Source of the DNA: Opitutia bacterium | GTDB taxonomy: Bacteria > Verrucomicrobiota > Verrucomicrobiae > Opitutales > UBA953 | Assembly: GCA_947488485.1 (NCBI GenBank) | Contig: CANKZO010000030.1 | Location: forward strand, 1-18,642 | Length of the DNA stretch: 18,642 nt | Direction of reading: 5' to 3' | Shown here: positions 1 to 6,059 of the stretch, piece by piece | How positions within the stretch are numbered: position 1 is the first letter of the stretch | Layout: every line of letters starts with the position of its first letter | Notes under the pieces: generated by a model | What the model saw: the letters and a program-made list of their open reading frames with translations, nothing else | Databases searched by the model: none | Told to the model about the DNA's origin: nothing | Position numbers and translations under genes: made by a program

Positions 1-2
1 AA

Positions 3-209
3 GGCGACAAACTTGAGCTCTCGGTGAACCCGTTCGATCCCGCGGTGACGATTTCGGTCAACCGTTCCGACATCCTGAGCATCGACCGTTCGCCGGACAG
101 CCCGATGCCCGTCGGCCTGATCAATTCGTTGAACGCTCAGGAAGTCGCCGACCTGCTCGCCTATCTCGTCTCGGGTGCGAATCCGAAGGATTCCCTCTAC
201 AATAAGTAA
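3..209 (+). CDS. C-terminal fragment of a PVC-type heme-binding domain protein
   Basis: The reading frame enters from the left edge and ends at TAA 207-209; only the last 68 residues are visible. The tail has the pattern of the C-terminus of the PVC putative heme-binding domain: a short beta-rich stretch, then 'SPMPVGLINSLNAQEVADLLAYL' split here as SPMPVGLINSLN and AQEVADLLAYL. The 1018-residue protein at 15311-18367 ends in the same way (LMPEALLQAFTPEQQ, then RDLLAYL), which supports the assignment. Such proteins are exported and usually carry a CXXCH heme site upstream of this tail, but that part lies outside the window. An ideal terminator follows 23 bp downstream, so this is the last gene of its transcript. 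The family call is reasonably sure; full length and enzyme type are unknown. Confidence 0.7.
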   Translation, partial: GDKLELSVNPFDPAVTISVNRSDILSIDRSPDSPMPVGLINSLNAQEVADLLAYLVSGANPKDSLYNK

Positions 210-232
210 GGGGCAAGGGGACTGAATGATGA

Positions 233-261
233 GGGCGGCTTCGGCCGCCCTTTATGTTTTT
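233..261 (+). terminator. Rho-independent terminator with UUCG loop
   Basis: A perfect 7-bp G/C stem (GGGCGGC 233-239, GCCGCCC 244-250) encloses a TTCG tetraloop and is followed by a T-rich run with one A and one G interruption (251-261). It lies 23 bp after the stop codon of the partial gene at the left edge and would end that transcript. Confidence 0.85.
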
Positions 262-275
262 GGGGATTTAGGTAG

Positions 276-296
276 GGACAGCACCACGTGCTGTCC
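276..296. repeat. 9-3-9 palindrome, copy 1
   Basis: A perfect 9-bp inverted repeat (GGACAGCAC / GTGCTGTCC) with a 3-nt CAC loop, preceded by GGTAGG and followed by TAGT. It has the same geometry as the palindromes at 313-333, 364-384, 4637-4659 and 4675-4695. It differs from the 364-384 copy by a compensatory change (A-T for G-C) in the third pair of the stem. Confidence 0.7.
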
Positions 297-312
297 TAGT
301 TGTTTCCGCGGA

Positions 313-338
313 GGGCGCGGCGTAGCCACGCCCCTACC
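313..338. repeat. 9-3-9 palindrome, copy 2 (one mismatch)
   Basis: GGGCGCGGC and GCCACGCCC form a 9-bp stem with one C/A mismatch around a GTA loop, followed by CTACC. This is the same right-hand flank as in the copies ending at 389, 4662 and 4700. The stem sequence differs from the other copies while the geometry and flank are kept. Confidence 0.6.
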
Positions 339-360
339 TTCGGCCACCATGCGGCGGCCG

Positions 361-389
361 CTAGGGCAGCACGCGGTGCTGCCCCTACC
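361..389. repeat. 29-bp palindromic repeat, identical to 4672-4700
   Basis: CTAGGGCAGCAC, then GCG, then GTGCTGCCCCTACC. The stem is 9 perfect base pairs (364-372 with 376-384) and the loop is 3 nt. All 29 bases are identical to the copy at 4672-4700, about 4.3 kb away in another intergenic gap, so this is a dispersed repeat rather than a chance hairpin. Confidence 0.8.
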
Positions 390-478
390 TCGAGGTAGAA
401 ATGTTTCCTAGGGGATATTCCCTGATAGATAGTCCCTAGTAGATTATCGTTACCTAGGCTAGGTCAGCGGCCCATAGT

Positions 479-1132
479 ATGGGCATGCGATTCACCTTCC
501 TTGCCTGGTTCTTCTTTGCCACCTGTCTCGGGCTATCTGCCGGCGACCCGCCGGATCTGGCCGCTCTCCTGCGTTCGGCCGAAGCCGGGGATGCGGACGC
601 GCAATACGCTTTGGCGGAATCCTACTATCTAGGTGGCAGCCCGGAGGTGGCCTTGGGTTGGCTCAAGAAGTCCGCGGAGCGCAAGCATCCCAAGGCCTGG
701 CGTATGCTCGGCGATTTCCACGCCAAGGGACTTGCCGCGAAGGGCAAGGCCGACCCGCGCGAAGCTGTCAGATGCTACCTCAAGGCCGCCGAGCTCGGCA
801 ACACCCTCGCCATGATCCGGCTGTCAGATTGTTACTTCAAAGGATGTGGCCTCGCCCGAAGCGCGTTCGCCGGCGTGAAGTGGCTTCGGGCGTCGGCCGA
901 AGACGGCGACCGCGGAGCGGCCGGGTTGCTCGCCATGCGCTTATCGGAGGGCGATGATGTGCCGCGCGACCCGGCTGAAGCTTATTTCTGGCTACTCGTG
1001 GCCGCCGAGGGTAAAGGGCAGGGAGAATGGGGGATCAAGCTGGCGGACTACCGGGCCAATGTTCCGGCTTCAAAGCGTAAGGCCGCCGAGGAAGCTGCGG
1101 CGAAGGTCATCCGTCGGAAGCCCGGCCACTGA
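479..1132 (+). CDS. Secreted Sel1-repeat (TPR-like) protein
   Basis: A 217-residue protein with an N-terminal hydrophobic signal peptide (about residues 1-21, ending LGLSAG) followed by consecutive Sel1-like helical repeats. These are visible as AEAGDADAQYALAESYY, ...ALGWLKKSAERKHPKAWRMLG, ...EAVRCYLKAAELGNTLAMIRLSDCY, ...GVKWLRASAEDGDRGAAGLLA and ...EAYFWLLVAAE. The A-x-G-(D/N)-x-x-A spacing is the hallmark of Sel1 repeats, which usually serve as protein-protein scaffolds. No catalytic domain is present. The cysteine in the signal region (FATC) does not make a good lipobox, so cleavage by signal peptidase I is more likely. ATG 479 and ATG 485 are both possible starts; neither has a clear ribosome site. 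The gene stands alone between a palindrome-rich gap and the convergent malonate operon, 13 bp from the stop of the DUF2490 gene. Its partner and role cannot be told from sequence. Confidence 0.85.
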   Translation: MGMRFTFLAWFFFATCLGLSAGDPPDLAALLRSAEAGDADAQYALAESYYLGGSPEVALGWLKKSAERKHPKAWRMLGDFHAKGLAAKGKADPREAVRCYLKAAELGNTLAMIRLSDCYFKGCGLARSAFAGVKWLRASAEDGDRGAAGLLAMRLSEGDDVPRDPAEAYFWLLVAAEGKGQGEWGIKLADYRANVPASKRKAAEEAAAKVIRRKPGH

Positions 1133-1145
1133 GGCTGCTGGCGCG

Positions 1146-1790
1146 TCAGTAGTTGAGCGAAGCCAGGACGCCGAGGCCGTGGTAGTGGCGCCAGCCTTGG
1201 CCGCCGCGGGTCGTGCGCCAGAGGTAGAACAGGCGCAGGTCAAGATGGTCGGACGGACGCAATAGCACGCCGAAGGGCGTCAGGCGGTTCTCGGTCACCC
1301 GCTCCTGGTTGAAATCGAAGAACACCTCGTTGTTGGCGTAGAGGCCGCGGAAGAGCCCTTCGCGATGGAGCGTCCAGTCCAGCTGAGGGCGGATACGGAT
1401 GCGGGTCGTGTATTCGTCGCCACCGTCGCGCCAGCGCCATTCGACGCGATCACGGAACGACAGCGTGAGCGAGTCCGTCAGGCGGAAGGTCGGGTTGACC
1501 TCGAATTCGAAGCGCAGCCAGCTCGGCTGGGCGGTCTCGTCGGCGTTGAAGGCCTCGAGCACCGAGAGGTTGGCCTGCAGTTGCCAGGTCGCATTCAGGT
1601 CATAGCGCACGCGCGGGCTCACGATCCACGTATGGATGTTGCCGCCGCCGTCGTCGGCGCGGAGGTCGAGGTAGTTGCCGACGCTCCACTTCTCGTTCAA
1701 CCGCAGCCAGATATTGTTCTGATACCAACCTTGCGTCCCTTCGGCACAGAGGAGGGCGGGGAAGAGGCTGAGGAGGGCGACCAGACGCAT
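1146..1790 (-). CDS. DUF2490-type envelope beta-barrel protein
   Basis: A 214-residue protein starting at ATG 1790, the first codon that gives a clean signal peptide (MRLVALLSLFPALLCAEG). The open frame continues further upstream but there it lies inside the synthetase gene. The mature part is made of alternating amphipathic strands with many Trp, Tyr and Arg residues (WYQNNIWLRLNEKWSVGNYL, FRDRVEWRWRDG, LRLFYLWRTTRGG) and ends in an aromatic residue (LNY), as outer-membrane barrels often do. This pattern fits the DUF2490 family, whose function is not established. It starts 4 bp after the stop of the acyl-CoA synthetase gene, so it is the last gene of the madLM operon and probably translationally coupled. 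A role in letting malonate or a related diacid cross the outer membrane is only an inference from position. Confidence 0.75.
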   Translation of the reverse strand: MRLVALLSLFPALLCAEGTQGWYQNNIWLRLNEKWSVGNYLDLRADDGGGNIHTWIVSPRVRYDLNATWQLQANLSVLEAFNADETAQPSWLRFEFEVNPTFRLTDSLTLSFRDRVEWRWRDGGDEYTTRIRIRPQLDWTLHREGLFRGLYANNEVFFDFNQERVTENRLTPFGVLLRPSDHLDLRLFYLWRTTRGGQGWRHYHGLGVLASLNY

Positions 1791-1794
1791 GGAA

Positions 1795-3285
1795 TCAGCC
1801 GAAGAGGGGGCGAACGGCAGGCTTGGTGACCTTGCCCATGGCGTTGCGAGGCAGTGCCGGCACGACGGCGAGACGTTGCGGGACCTTGTAGACCGAGAGG
1901 CGCGATTTGCACCACTCACGTAGGGCGGGTAGTGTCAGCGTGGCGCCGGGCTTGGTGACGATCGCGGCGCTCACCGCCTCGCCCCAGGTGTCGTCGGGCA
2001 TCCCGATGACCGCGCACTCGGCGACGGCGGGATGTTCGAGCAGCGTGGCTTCGATCTCGAGGGCGGATAGTTTGTAACCACCGCTCTTGATGATATCCAC
2101 CGAGAGCCGGCCCATGATCCGGTAGTAGCCAGTCTCGAGCACGGCCATGTCGCCGGTCCGATACCAGCCGCCGGACTCGAAGGATTCGGCCGTGGCGGCG
2201 GGCTTGCCCCAGTATTCCGTGAACACGTTCGGTCCGCGGACCTGGATCTCGCCCGGGGTGTCCTCCGCGGTGATGATGTCGCCGTTCTCGGCCTTGAGGC
2301 GGACCTCGACGCCGGGGAGCGCCTGGCCGACCGCGCCCGGGCGTCGTTCACCACGCAGGGGATTGGAGATGGCCATGCCGATCTCGGTCATGCCATAGCG
2401 CTCGAGGAGTTTCTGGCCCGTGAGGGCGGTCCACTGCTCATGCACGCTGGCGGGCAAGGCCGCGGAACCGGAGACCATCAGGCGCATACGCTGGAAGCCG
2501 CCGACGATCGCGGCGCGTTCGGCGGGCGTGGCCGCCTCGAGGGCCTGGATGAGCTTCACGTAGATCGTGGGCACGGCCATGAAGAGCGTGTAAGCGTCCG
2601 CCTGCACGCGCGCGAGGATCGCGGGCTGGTCGAACTTCGCGAACGGCTCGATCGTCGCGCCGGCCCAGAGGGCGCAGCTGGTGACGTTGATGATGCCGTG
2701 GATATGGTGCATCGGCAGGAACAGCGGGATGCGGTCGGTGGCCTGCCAGGCCCAGGCCAGGATGAGGCTTTCGACCTGCGCGGCGATGTGGGCGTGGGTC
2801 GTCACGACGCCCTTGGGTTTGCTCGTCGTGCCGCTGGTGTAGAGGATCATCGCGCGGCGGGCGGGCGTGAGCTCAGGCAGCTTACCCGCCGGTCCGGCCG
2901 CGGCGTCGCTATCGACCAGACGCAGCCCGAGGCGGGCGCAGAGCGGGGCGATCTTCTTGGCGCTGGCGGCATCGGCCAGGACGACGGTGGCGCCGCTGTC
3001 GGTCAGCGCGTATTCCCATTCCGGCTCGGTGGCCGTCAGGCAGATCGGGACCTTGACCGCGCCGGCCCGCCAGAGGCCCCACTGCGCGGCCACGTAGCCG
3101 GGGCCGGCCGGGGCGAGGAGGGCGACGCGCGCTTCCTGCAGGTCGTCGGCGCCGGCGAGGAGCGTCGTGGCGAGCGCGGCGGAGCGATCCAGCAGCTCCT
3201 GATAGGTCGTGTCGCCGGTCGGCGAACGGAAGGCGACGGACGCGGCGTGCCCGCGGGCGCGGGCGATGAGCGGAAGTTCGGGCAT
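1795..3285 (-). CDS. ACSF3/MatB-like malonyl-CoA synthetase
   Basis: A 496-residue enzyme of the adenylate-forming (AMP-binding) superfamily, complete in length. Visible motifs are the phosphate loop YTSGTTSKPKG (149-159), MHHIHG (192-197), RYGMTE (296-301), GWYRTGD (373-379) and the C-terminal catalytic lysine in NAMGK (K485). The stretches LPMHHIHG, MAVPTIY, LLERYGMTEIGMA and SVDIIKSGGYKLSALE closely follow ACSF3/MatB malonyl-CoA synthetases rather than long-chain or acetyl-CoA synthetases. These enzymes join malonate or methylmalonate to CoA using ATP. Arg315, in RPGAVG, is at the place where MatB enzymes hold the free carboxylate. The start codon is 2 bp after the madM stop, so transporter and synthetase are one unit; this context strongly favours malonate over other acids. 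No malonyl-CoA decarboxylase is in the window. Methylmalonate remains an alternative substrate. Confidence 0.88.
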   Translation of the reverse strand: MPELPLIARARGHAASVAFRSPTGDTTYQELLDRSAALATTLLAGADDLQEARVALLAPAGPGYVAAQWGLWRAGAVKVPICLTATEPEWEYALTDSGATVVLADAASAKKIAPLCARLGLRLVDSDAAAGPAGKLPELTPARRAMILYTSGTTSKPKGVVTTHAHIAAQVESLILAWAWQATDRIPLFLPMHHIHGIINVTSCALWAGATIEPFAKFDQPAILARVQADAYTLFMAVPTIYVKLIQALEAATPAERAAIVGGFQRMRLMVSGSAALPASVHEQWTALTGQKLLERYGMTEIGMAISNPLRGERRPGAVGQALPGVEVRLKAENGDIITAEDTPGEIQVRGPNVFTEYWGKPAATAESFESGGWYRTGDMAVLETGYYRIMGRLSVDIIKSGGYKLSALEIEATLLEHPAVAECAVIGMPDDTWGEAVSAAIVTKPGATLTLPALREWCKSRLSVYKVPQRLAVVPALPRNAMGKVTKPAVRPLFG

Positions 3286-3287
3286 GG

Positions 3288-4037
3288 TCAGAAGAGGGCG
3301 CGGTTGATCATGAAGACCAGCGAAGGGCCGAGCAGGCAGCCCAGGCCGGTGAAGAAGGTGGCCGTCATCGCGCCGTAAGGGACGAGCTTCGGGTCGGTGG
3401 CCGCCAGCGCGGCCATCACGCCGCTGTTGGTACCCATCAGGCCGCCGAACACCATCGCCGAGCGCGGGTTGTCGAGGCCGATGGGCTTGGCGAGAAATGG
3501 CGTCAAGACCATGACCAGGATGGCCTTCACGAGGCCGGCGGCGATGCTCAGCGCGATGACTTCGCTGCTGGCGCCGATGGCCGCGCCGGTGACCGGGCCG
3601 ACGATGTAGGTCGCCGCGCCGGCGCCGATGGTGGTGATGCTGACCGCATCGCGATAACCGAACGCGTAGGCGATCAGGCCGCCGACGAAGAAGGAGATGA
3701 ACAGTCCGGTCAGGAGCGAGACCGCCCCGATGACGCCGCTCTTGGCGAACTCCTCCAGCTTCACGCCGAAGGCCGTGGCCACGATGGCGAGGTCGCGCAG
3801 CATCGCCCCGCCCATCAGGCCCACGCCCGCGAGCACGGGCAGGTCGGCGACGCCCTTCTTGCCGCCGACCGCGGCGGCCAGGATGAGTCCGACGAGGATG
3901 GCGATCGCGCTACCATGCAGGCGGCCGCGGGTGAGCTTGTCCGAGGCCCAGTAGGCGAAGGCCATCGTGAGGCCGACAAGCGCGAAGGCCGTCAGCAGGC
4001 CGTAGTCGGCCAGCACTTTCTCCACGATCGGGCTCAT
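3288..4037 (-). CDS. madM: Malonate transporter subunit MadM
   Basis: A 249-residue polytopic inner-membrane protein with about seven or eight hydrophobic segments. It matches the MadM subunit of the two-component MadL/MadM malonate carrier, known from Malonomonas rubra as a sodium-dependent malonate importer. Characteristic stretches are the conserved glycine-rich regions LPVLAGVGLMGGAMLRD, GAGAATYIVGPVTGAAIGA and VFGGLMGTNSGVMAALAATDP. The start overlaps the madL stop by 4 bp (ATGA), and AGGAGG sits 7 nt upstream of the ATG, one of the few strong ribosome sites in this window, which suggests high or coupled translation. The acyl-CoA synthetase follows 2 bp later. Transport of malonate is from family knowledge; substrate and coupling ion have not been shown for this protein. 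Confidence 0.9.
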   Translation of the reverse strand: MSPIVEKVLADYGLLTAFALVGLTMAFAYWASDKLTRGRLHGSAIAILVGLILAAAVGGKKGVADLPVLAGVGLMGGAMLRDLAIVATAFGVKLEEFAKSGVIGAVSLLTGLFISFFVGGLIAYAFGYRDAVSITTIGAGAATYIVGPVTGAAIGASSEVIALSIAAGLVKAILVMVLTPFLAKPIGLDNPRSAMVFGGLMGTNSGVMAALAATDPKLVPYGAMTATFFTGLGCLLGPSLVFMINRALF

Positions 4038-4405
4038 CGGGAGACCTCCTGGCTACGACCGGCGCGCGCGAGGATTTTCACGAGGGCAAAGCAGATAGCC
4101 ACCGTCACCGCGCCGGCCAGGAAGGCCATCACGCCGCCGCCGAGGGCGCCACGGACGTTCTGGCTCGCGGCCATGGCGACGACGATCGGGACGTAGATCT
4201 GGCCCCAGAAGATGATGCCGCTTTCCGAGGGCGGCGACATGAGCCCGCGTCGCCGCAGCCAGTCGGAGGAAAAAATCAAGAGCAGCATCGCCACGCCCAC
4301 GCCGCCGATGTCGGCGTCGACCCCCACGAGGGTGCCGAGGAGTTTTCCGATCGATACGCCGATGAGAAGGCAGGCGGCCAGGAGGGCGGTTCCGTAGATG
4401 GGCAT
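4034..4405 (-). CDS. madL: Malonate transporter subunit MadL
   Basis: A 123-residue protein with about four membrane helices, the small partner of MadM. Typical MadL stretches are MPIYGTALLAACLLIGVSIG at the N-terminus, GVDADIGGVGVAMLLLIFSS, and GIIFWGQIYVPIVVAMAASQNV in the second half. Length is normal for the family. It is the first gene of the madL-madM-synthetase-DUF2490 operon, so its upstream gap (4406-4792) must hold the operon promoter. No good -10/-35 pair stands out there, but a G-quadruplex-like run lies about 70-100 bp upstream of the start. MadL and MadM are only known to work together as a malonate carrier. Confidence 0.9.
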   Translation of the reverse strand: MPIYGTALLAACLLIGVSIGKLLGTLVGVDADIGGVGVAMLLLIFSSDWLRRRGLMSPPSESGIIFWGQIYVPIVVAMAASQNVRGALGGGVMAFLAGAVTVAICFALVKILARAGRSQEVSR

Positions 4406-4473
4406 GGGTCGGGGTCAGCTCTTCTTAGACGACCGCTCGGCGGGACGCACGGTCGAATCAAGCCCCGGTGTTA

Positions 4474-4502
4474 GGGGGAGGGATTAGGGGCGGGGGTAGG
4501 GG
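4474..4502 (+). other. Potential G-quadruplex run
   Basis: Five G-runs (5, 3, 4, 5 and 4 bases) are separated by loops of 1-4 bases (A, ATTA, C, TA). This satisfies the usual G-quadruplex pattern. The G-rich strand is the template strand for madL. Confidence 0.5.
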
Positions 4503-4514
4503 TAGGCCATGCGA

Positions 4515-4535
4515 GAGTATCGAGTATGGAGTATG
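4515..4535 (+). repeat. 7-bp tandem repeat, three units
   Basis: Three adjacent heptamers GAGTATC, GAGTATG and GAGTATG. It is a short simple repeat in the gap upstream of madL, with no evident role. Confidence 0.6.
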
Positions 4536-4633
4536 GGGTGGCGCAGCACTTCGGGTGGCGGGTGGTAGCCCCGGGTGGCAGGGGGCGGGAATAATCCATG
4601 CAGGCCTCCACTCGGTCCTCTGTTCAGCTACAG

Positions 4634-4662
4634 CTAGGTCGTGACGCGGTCCCGACCCTACC
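4634..4662. repeat. 29-bp palindromic element, diverged copy with compensatory changes
   Basis: CTAGGTCGTGAC, GCG, GTCCCGACCCTACC. It aligns without gaps to the 29-bp repeat 10 bp downstream (4672-4700) and differs at seven positions. Six of these form three compensatory base-pair swaps in the stem (pairs 6/22, 8/20 and 10/18 of the element); the seventh makes one T/C mismatch. The ends (CTAGG and CCCTACC) and the central ACGCGGT are conserved. This points to selection on, or copying of, a folded structure. Confidence 0.7.
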
Positions 4663-4671
4663 TAGAGACAG

Positions 4672-4700
4672 CTAGGGCAGCACGCGGTGCTGCCCCTACC
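4672..4700. repeat. 29-bp palindromic repeat, identical to 361-389
   Basis: The second exact copy of the 29-bp element, with stem 4675-4683 pairing with 4687-4695 around a GCG loop and a right flank of CTACC. It is next to the diverged copy at 4634-4662 and 20 bp before the terminator at 4715-4741. Confidence 0.8.
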
Positions 4701-4714
4701 CGATACAGGGGCAC

Positions 4715-4741
4715 AAAAAAGGACGGCTCGGAGAGCCGTCC
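4715..4741 (-). terminator. Rho-independent terminator of the Gfo/Idh/MocA gene
   Basis: Read on the minus strand, a perfect 9-bp stem (GGACGGCTC / GAGCCGTCC) with a 3-nt loop is followed by six T residues (A4715-A4720 on the plus strand). It lies about 50 bp after the stop of the oxidoreductase gene at 4793. Its 9-3-9 geometry and CTA flank also resemble the neighbouring palindromic repeats. Confidence 0.8.
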
Positions 4742-4792
4742 CTATCTAGGTGCCGTCTGGCCATCTGGCCAACGGATCAACCGATCAACTGT

Positions 4793-5920
4793 TCACGCAG
4801 GCAGCGTGAACGCGGGGAGCTTACGGATTTCGCCGCCGGCCATCGCGGACTCGTGGGCGAGGATGCCCGTGCAGGTCCAGTTGGCGGACTGGCGCGCGTT
4901 CGGGAACGGCTCGCGCTTGGCGAGGAGCGCCTGGATGAACTCGTTGGCGAGGTGCGGGTGGGAGCCGCCGTGGCCGCCGCCCTGCGTGAAGGAGAGGTGG
5001 TCTTCGCCTTCGCCGTAGACGCCCTTGGTCGTGAAGCGCTGGATCTCCTTCGGGAGGCGATGGGCGTAGTCGGGCACCTTGACCTTTTGCGGGATCTCCG
5101 GCTCGGCCTTCTTCGCCGTGTGGAGGACGGGCTCTTCGCCTTCGATGAGCGGCCACTCGAAGGATTGCTTCGAGCCGTAGACATCAATCGATTCGCGATA
5201 CTGGCGGGCCGTGTCGAAGAGCGAGCGGATGATGCGCGCCGAGACGTCGGACTTGTGGAACTTGATGTGGGCCGTCTCGACCGCGAAGGGCGAGTTATAG
5301 ATCGGGATCATGTCCTCGGCGATGCGGCCGGAGCCGAAGCACGAGACGTATTCCGCGTCGGCGCGGGTGAGGGCGAGCATCGGGCCGACGCAGTGCGTGG
5401 CGTAATACATCGGCGGCAGGCCGGGCCAGTAGCCTGGCCAGCCTTCCATGTCCTGCTGGTGCGAAGCCTGGAGGAACTGCAGGCGGCCGAGGTCGCCGTT
5501 GTCGTAGAGTTCCTTCACGTAGAGGAACTCGCGGGCGTAGACCACCGTCTCCATCATCATGTAGCTCAGGCCCGTGGCTTTCACCAGCTTCACGATCTCT
5601 TCGCACTCCGCGATCGAGGTCGCCATCGGGACCGTGCAGGCCACGTGCTTGCCCGCCTTGAGGGCGGCGATGGACTGGCGGCCGTGGTCGGGGATCGGCG
5701 TGTTGATATGGACCGCGTCGATCTCGGGATCCTTGAGCATCTCCTCGAAGGAAGTGTAGCGCTTGGCGATGCCGTAGCGGTCGCCGATCTCCTTCAGCTT
5801 GTCGGGGTTGCGCTGGCAGATGGCGGTGATCTCCGCGTTGGGGTGCGCGAGGTAGATCGGGATGAATTCGGCGCCGAAGCCGAGGCCGGCCAGCGCGATG
5901 CGAATCTTCGGGGTGCTCAT
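4793..5920 (-). CDS. Gfo/Idh/MocA family oxidoreductase with altered EKP motif
   Basis: A 375-residue protein with an N-terminal Rossmann fold (KIRIALAGLGFGAEF, residues 5-19) for NAD(P) and a C-terminal alpha/beta domain typical of Gfo/Idh/MocA dehydrogenases, which oxidise or reduce sugars, inositols and related polyols in the cytoplasm. The usual motif E-K-P after GKHV is here C-T-V-P (residues 95-98), so the catalytic-site lysine of the family is missing. The histidine- and glycine-rich stretch SFTQGGGHGGSHPHL near the C-terminus is typical of a subgroup found in PVC bacteria. I start at ATG 5920 (MSTPKIRI) because the frame upstream runs into the terminator of the transporter gene. It lies downstream of the MFS and PAS-AraC genes on the same strand and is ended by the terminator at 4715-4741. 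The substrate is unknown, and loss of classical dehydrogenase activity is possible. Confidence 0.85.
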   Translation of the reverse strand: MSTPKIRIALAGLGFGAEFIPIYLAHPNAEITAICQRNPDKLKEIGDRYGIAKRYTSFEEMLKDPEIDAVHINTPIPDHGRQSIAALKAGKHVACTVPMATSIAECEEIVKLVKATGLSYMMMETVVYAREFLYVKELYDNGDLGRLQFLQASHQQDMEGWPGYWPGLPPMYYATHCVGPMLALTRADAEYVSCFGSGRIAEDMIPIYNSPFAVETAHIKFHKSDVSARIIRSLFDTARQYRESIDVYGSKQSFEWPLIEGEEPVLHTAKKAEPEIPQKVKVPDYAHRLPKEIQRFTTKGVYGEGEDHLSFTQGGGHGGSHPHLANEFIQALLAKREPFPNARQSANWTCTGILAHESAMAGGEIRKLPAFTLPA

Positions 5921-6010
5921 GGGAGTGGCTTCATTCAGCCCAAACGCACGGCGGACGGAAGCCGATTTGCTAGGACGCAACCGACGGACCCCGTTCGCAA
6001 ACCTACCAAA

Positions 6011-6038
6011 CAAGAAGGCCGCCCGGGTGGGCGGCCTT
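6011..6038 (-). terminator. Hairpin terminator of the MFS transporter gene
   Basis: A perfect 10-bp stem (AAGGCCGCCC 6015-6024, GGGCGGCCTT 6029-6038) with a 4-nt loop, followed on the minus strand by CTTGTTTGG, a weak U-tract. It starts 21 bp after the MFS stop codon and separates the transporter from the oxidoreductase gene, so the latter probably has its own promoter in 5921-6010 or depends on read-through. Confidence 0.7.
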
Positions 6039-6059
6039 CGGAGGGGAAGGGCGGGGCGC

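Larger units (their letters stand above)
4406..4792. other. 387-bp intergenic region rich in repeats, upstream of madL
   Basis: No credible gene is present. In order it holds a G-quadruplex-like run (4474-4502), a 7-bp tandem repeat (4515-4535), three CGGGTGG units (4552-4558, 4559-4565, 4572-4578), two 29-bp palindromic elements (4634-4662, 4672-4700) and a terminator (4715-4741) for the oxidoreductase gene on its right. Compared with the genes it is much richer in runs of G on the plus strand. The madL promoter should lie in its left half but cannot be located with confidence. Confidence 0.7.

Noticed and set aside
276..389. Possible CRISPR array
   Set aside because: The palindromes differ in sequence, spacing is irregular, and the only exact 29-bp copy is 4.3 kb away. 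No cas gene is present.
226..411. 61-codon plus-strand frame after the first terminator
   Set aside because: It runs through the terminator hairpin and three palindromic elements. The translation has no coding character or family.
2440..3378. Open plus-strand frame of about 310 codons opposite the acyl-CoA synthetase
   Set aside because: Low-complexity translation dominated by Gly, Arg, Asp and Ala. The minus-strand frame has all AMP-binding motifs in order.
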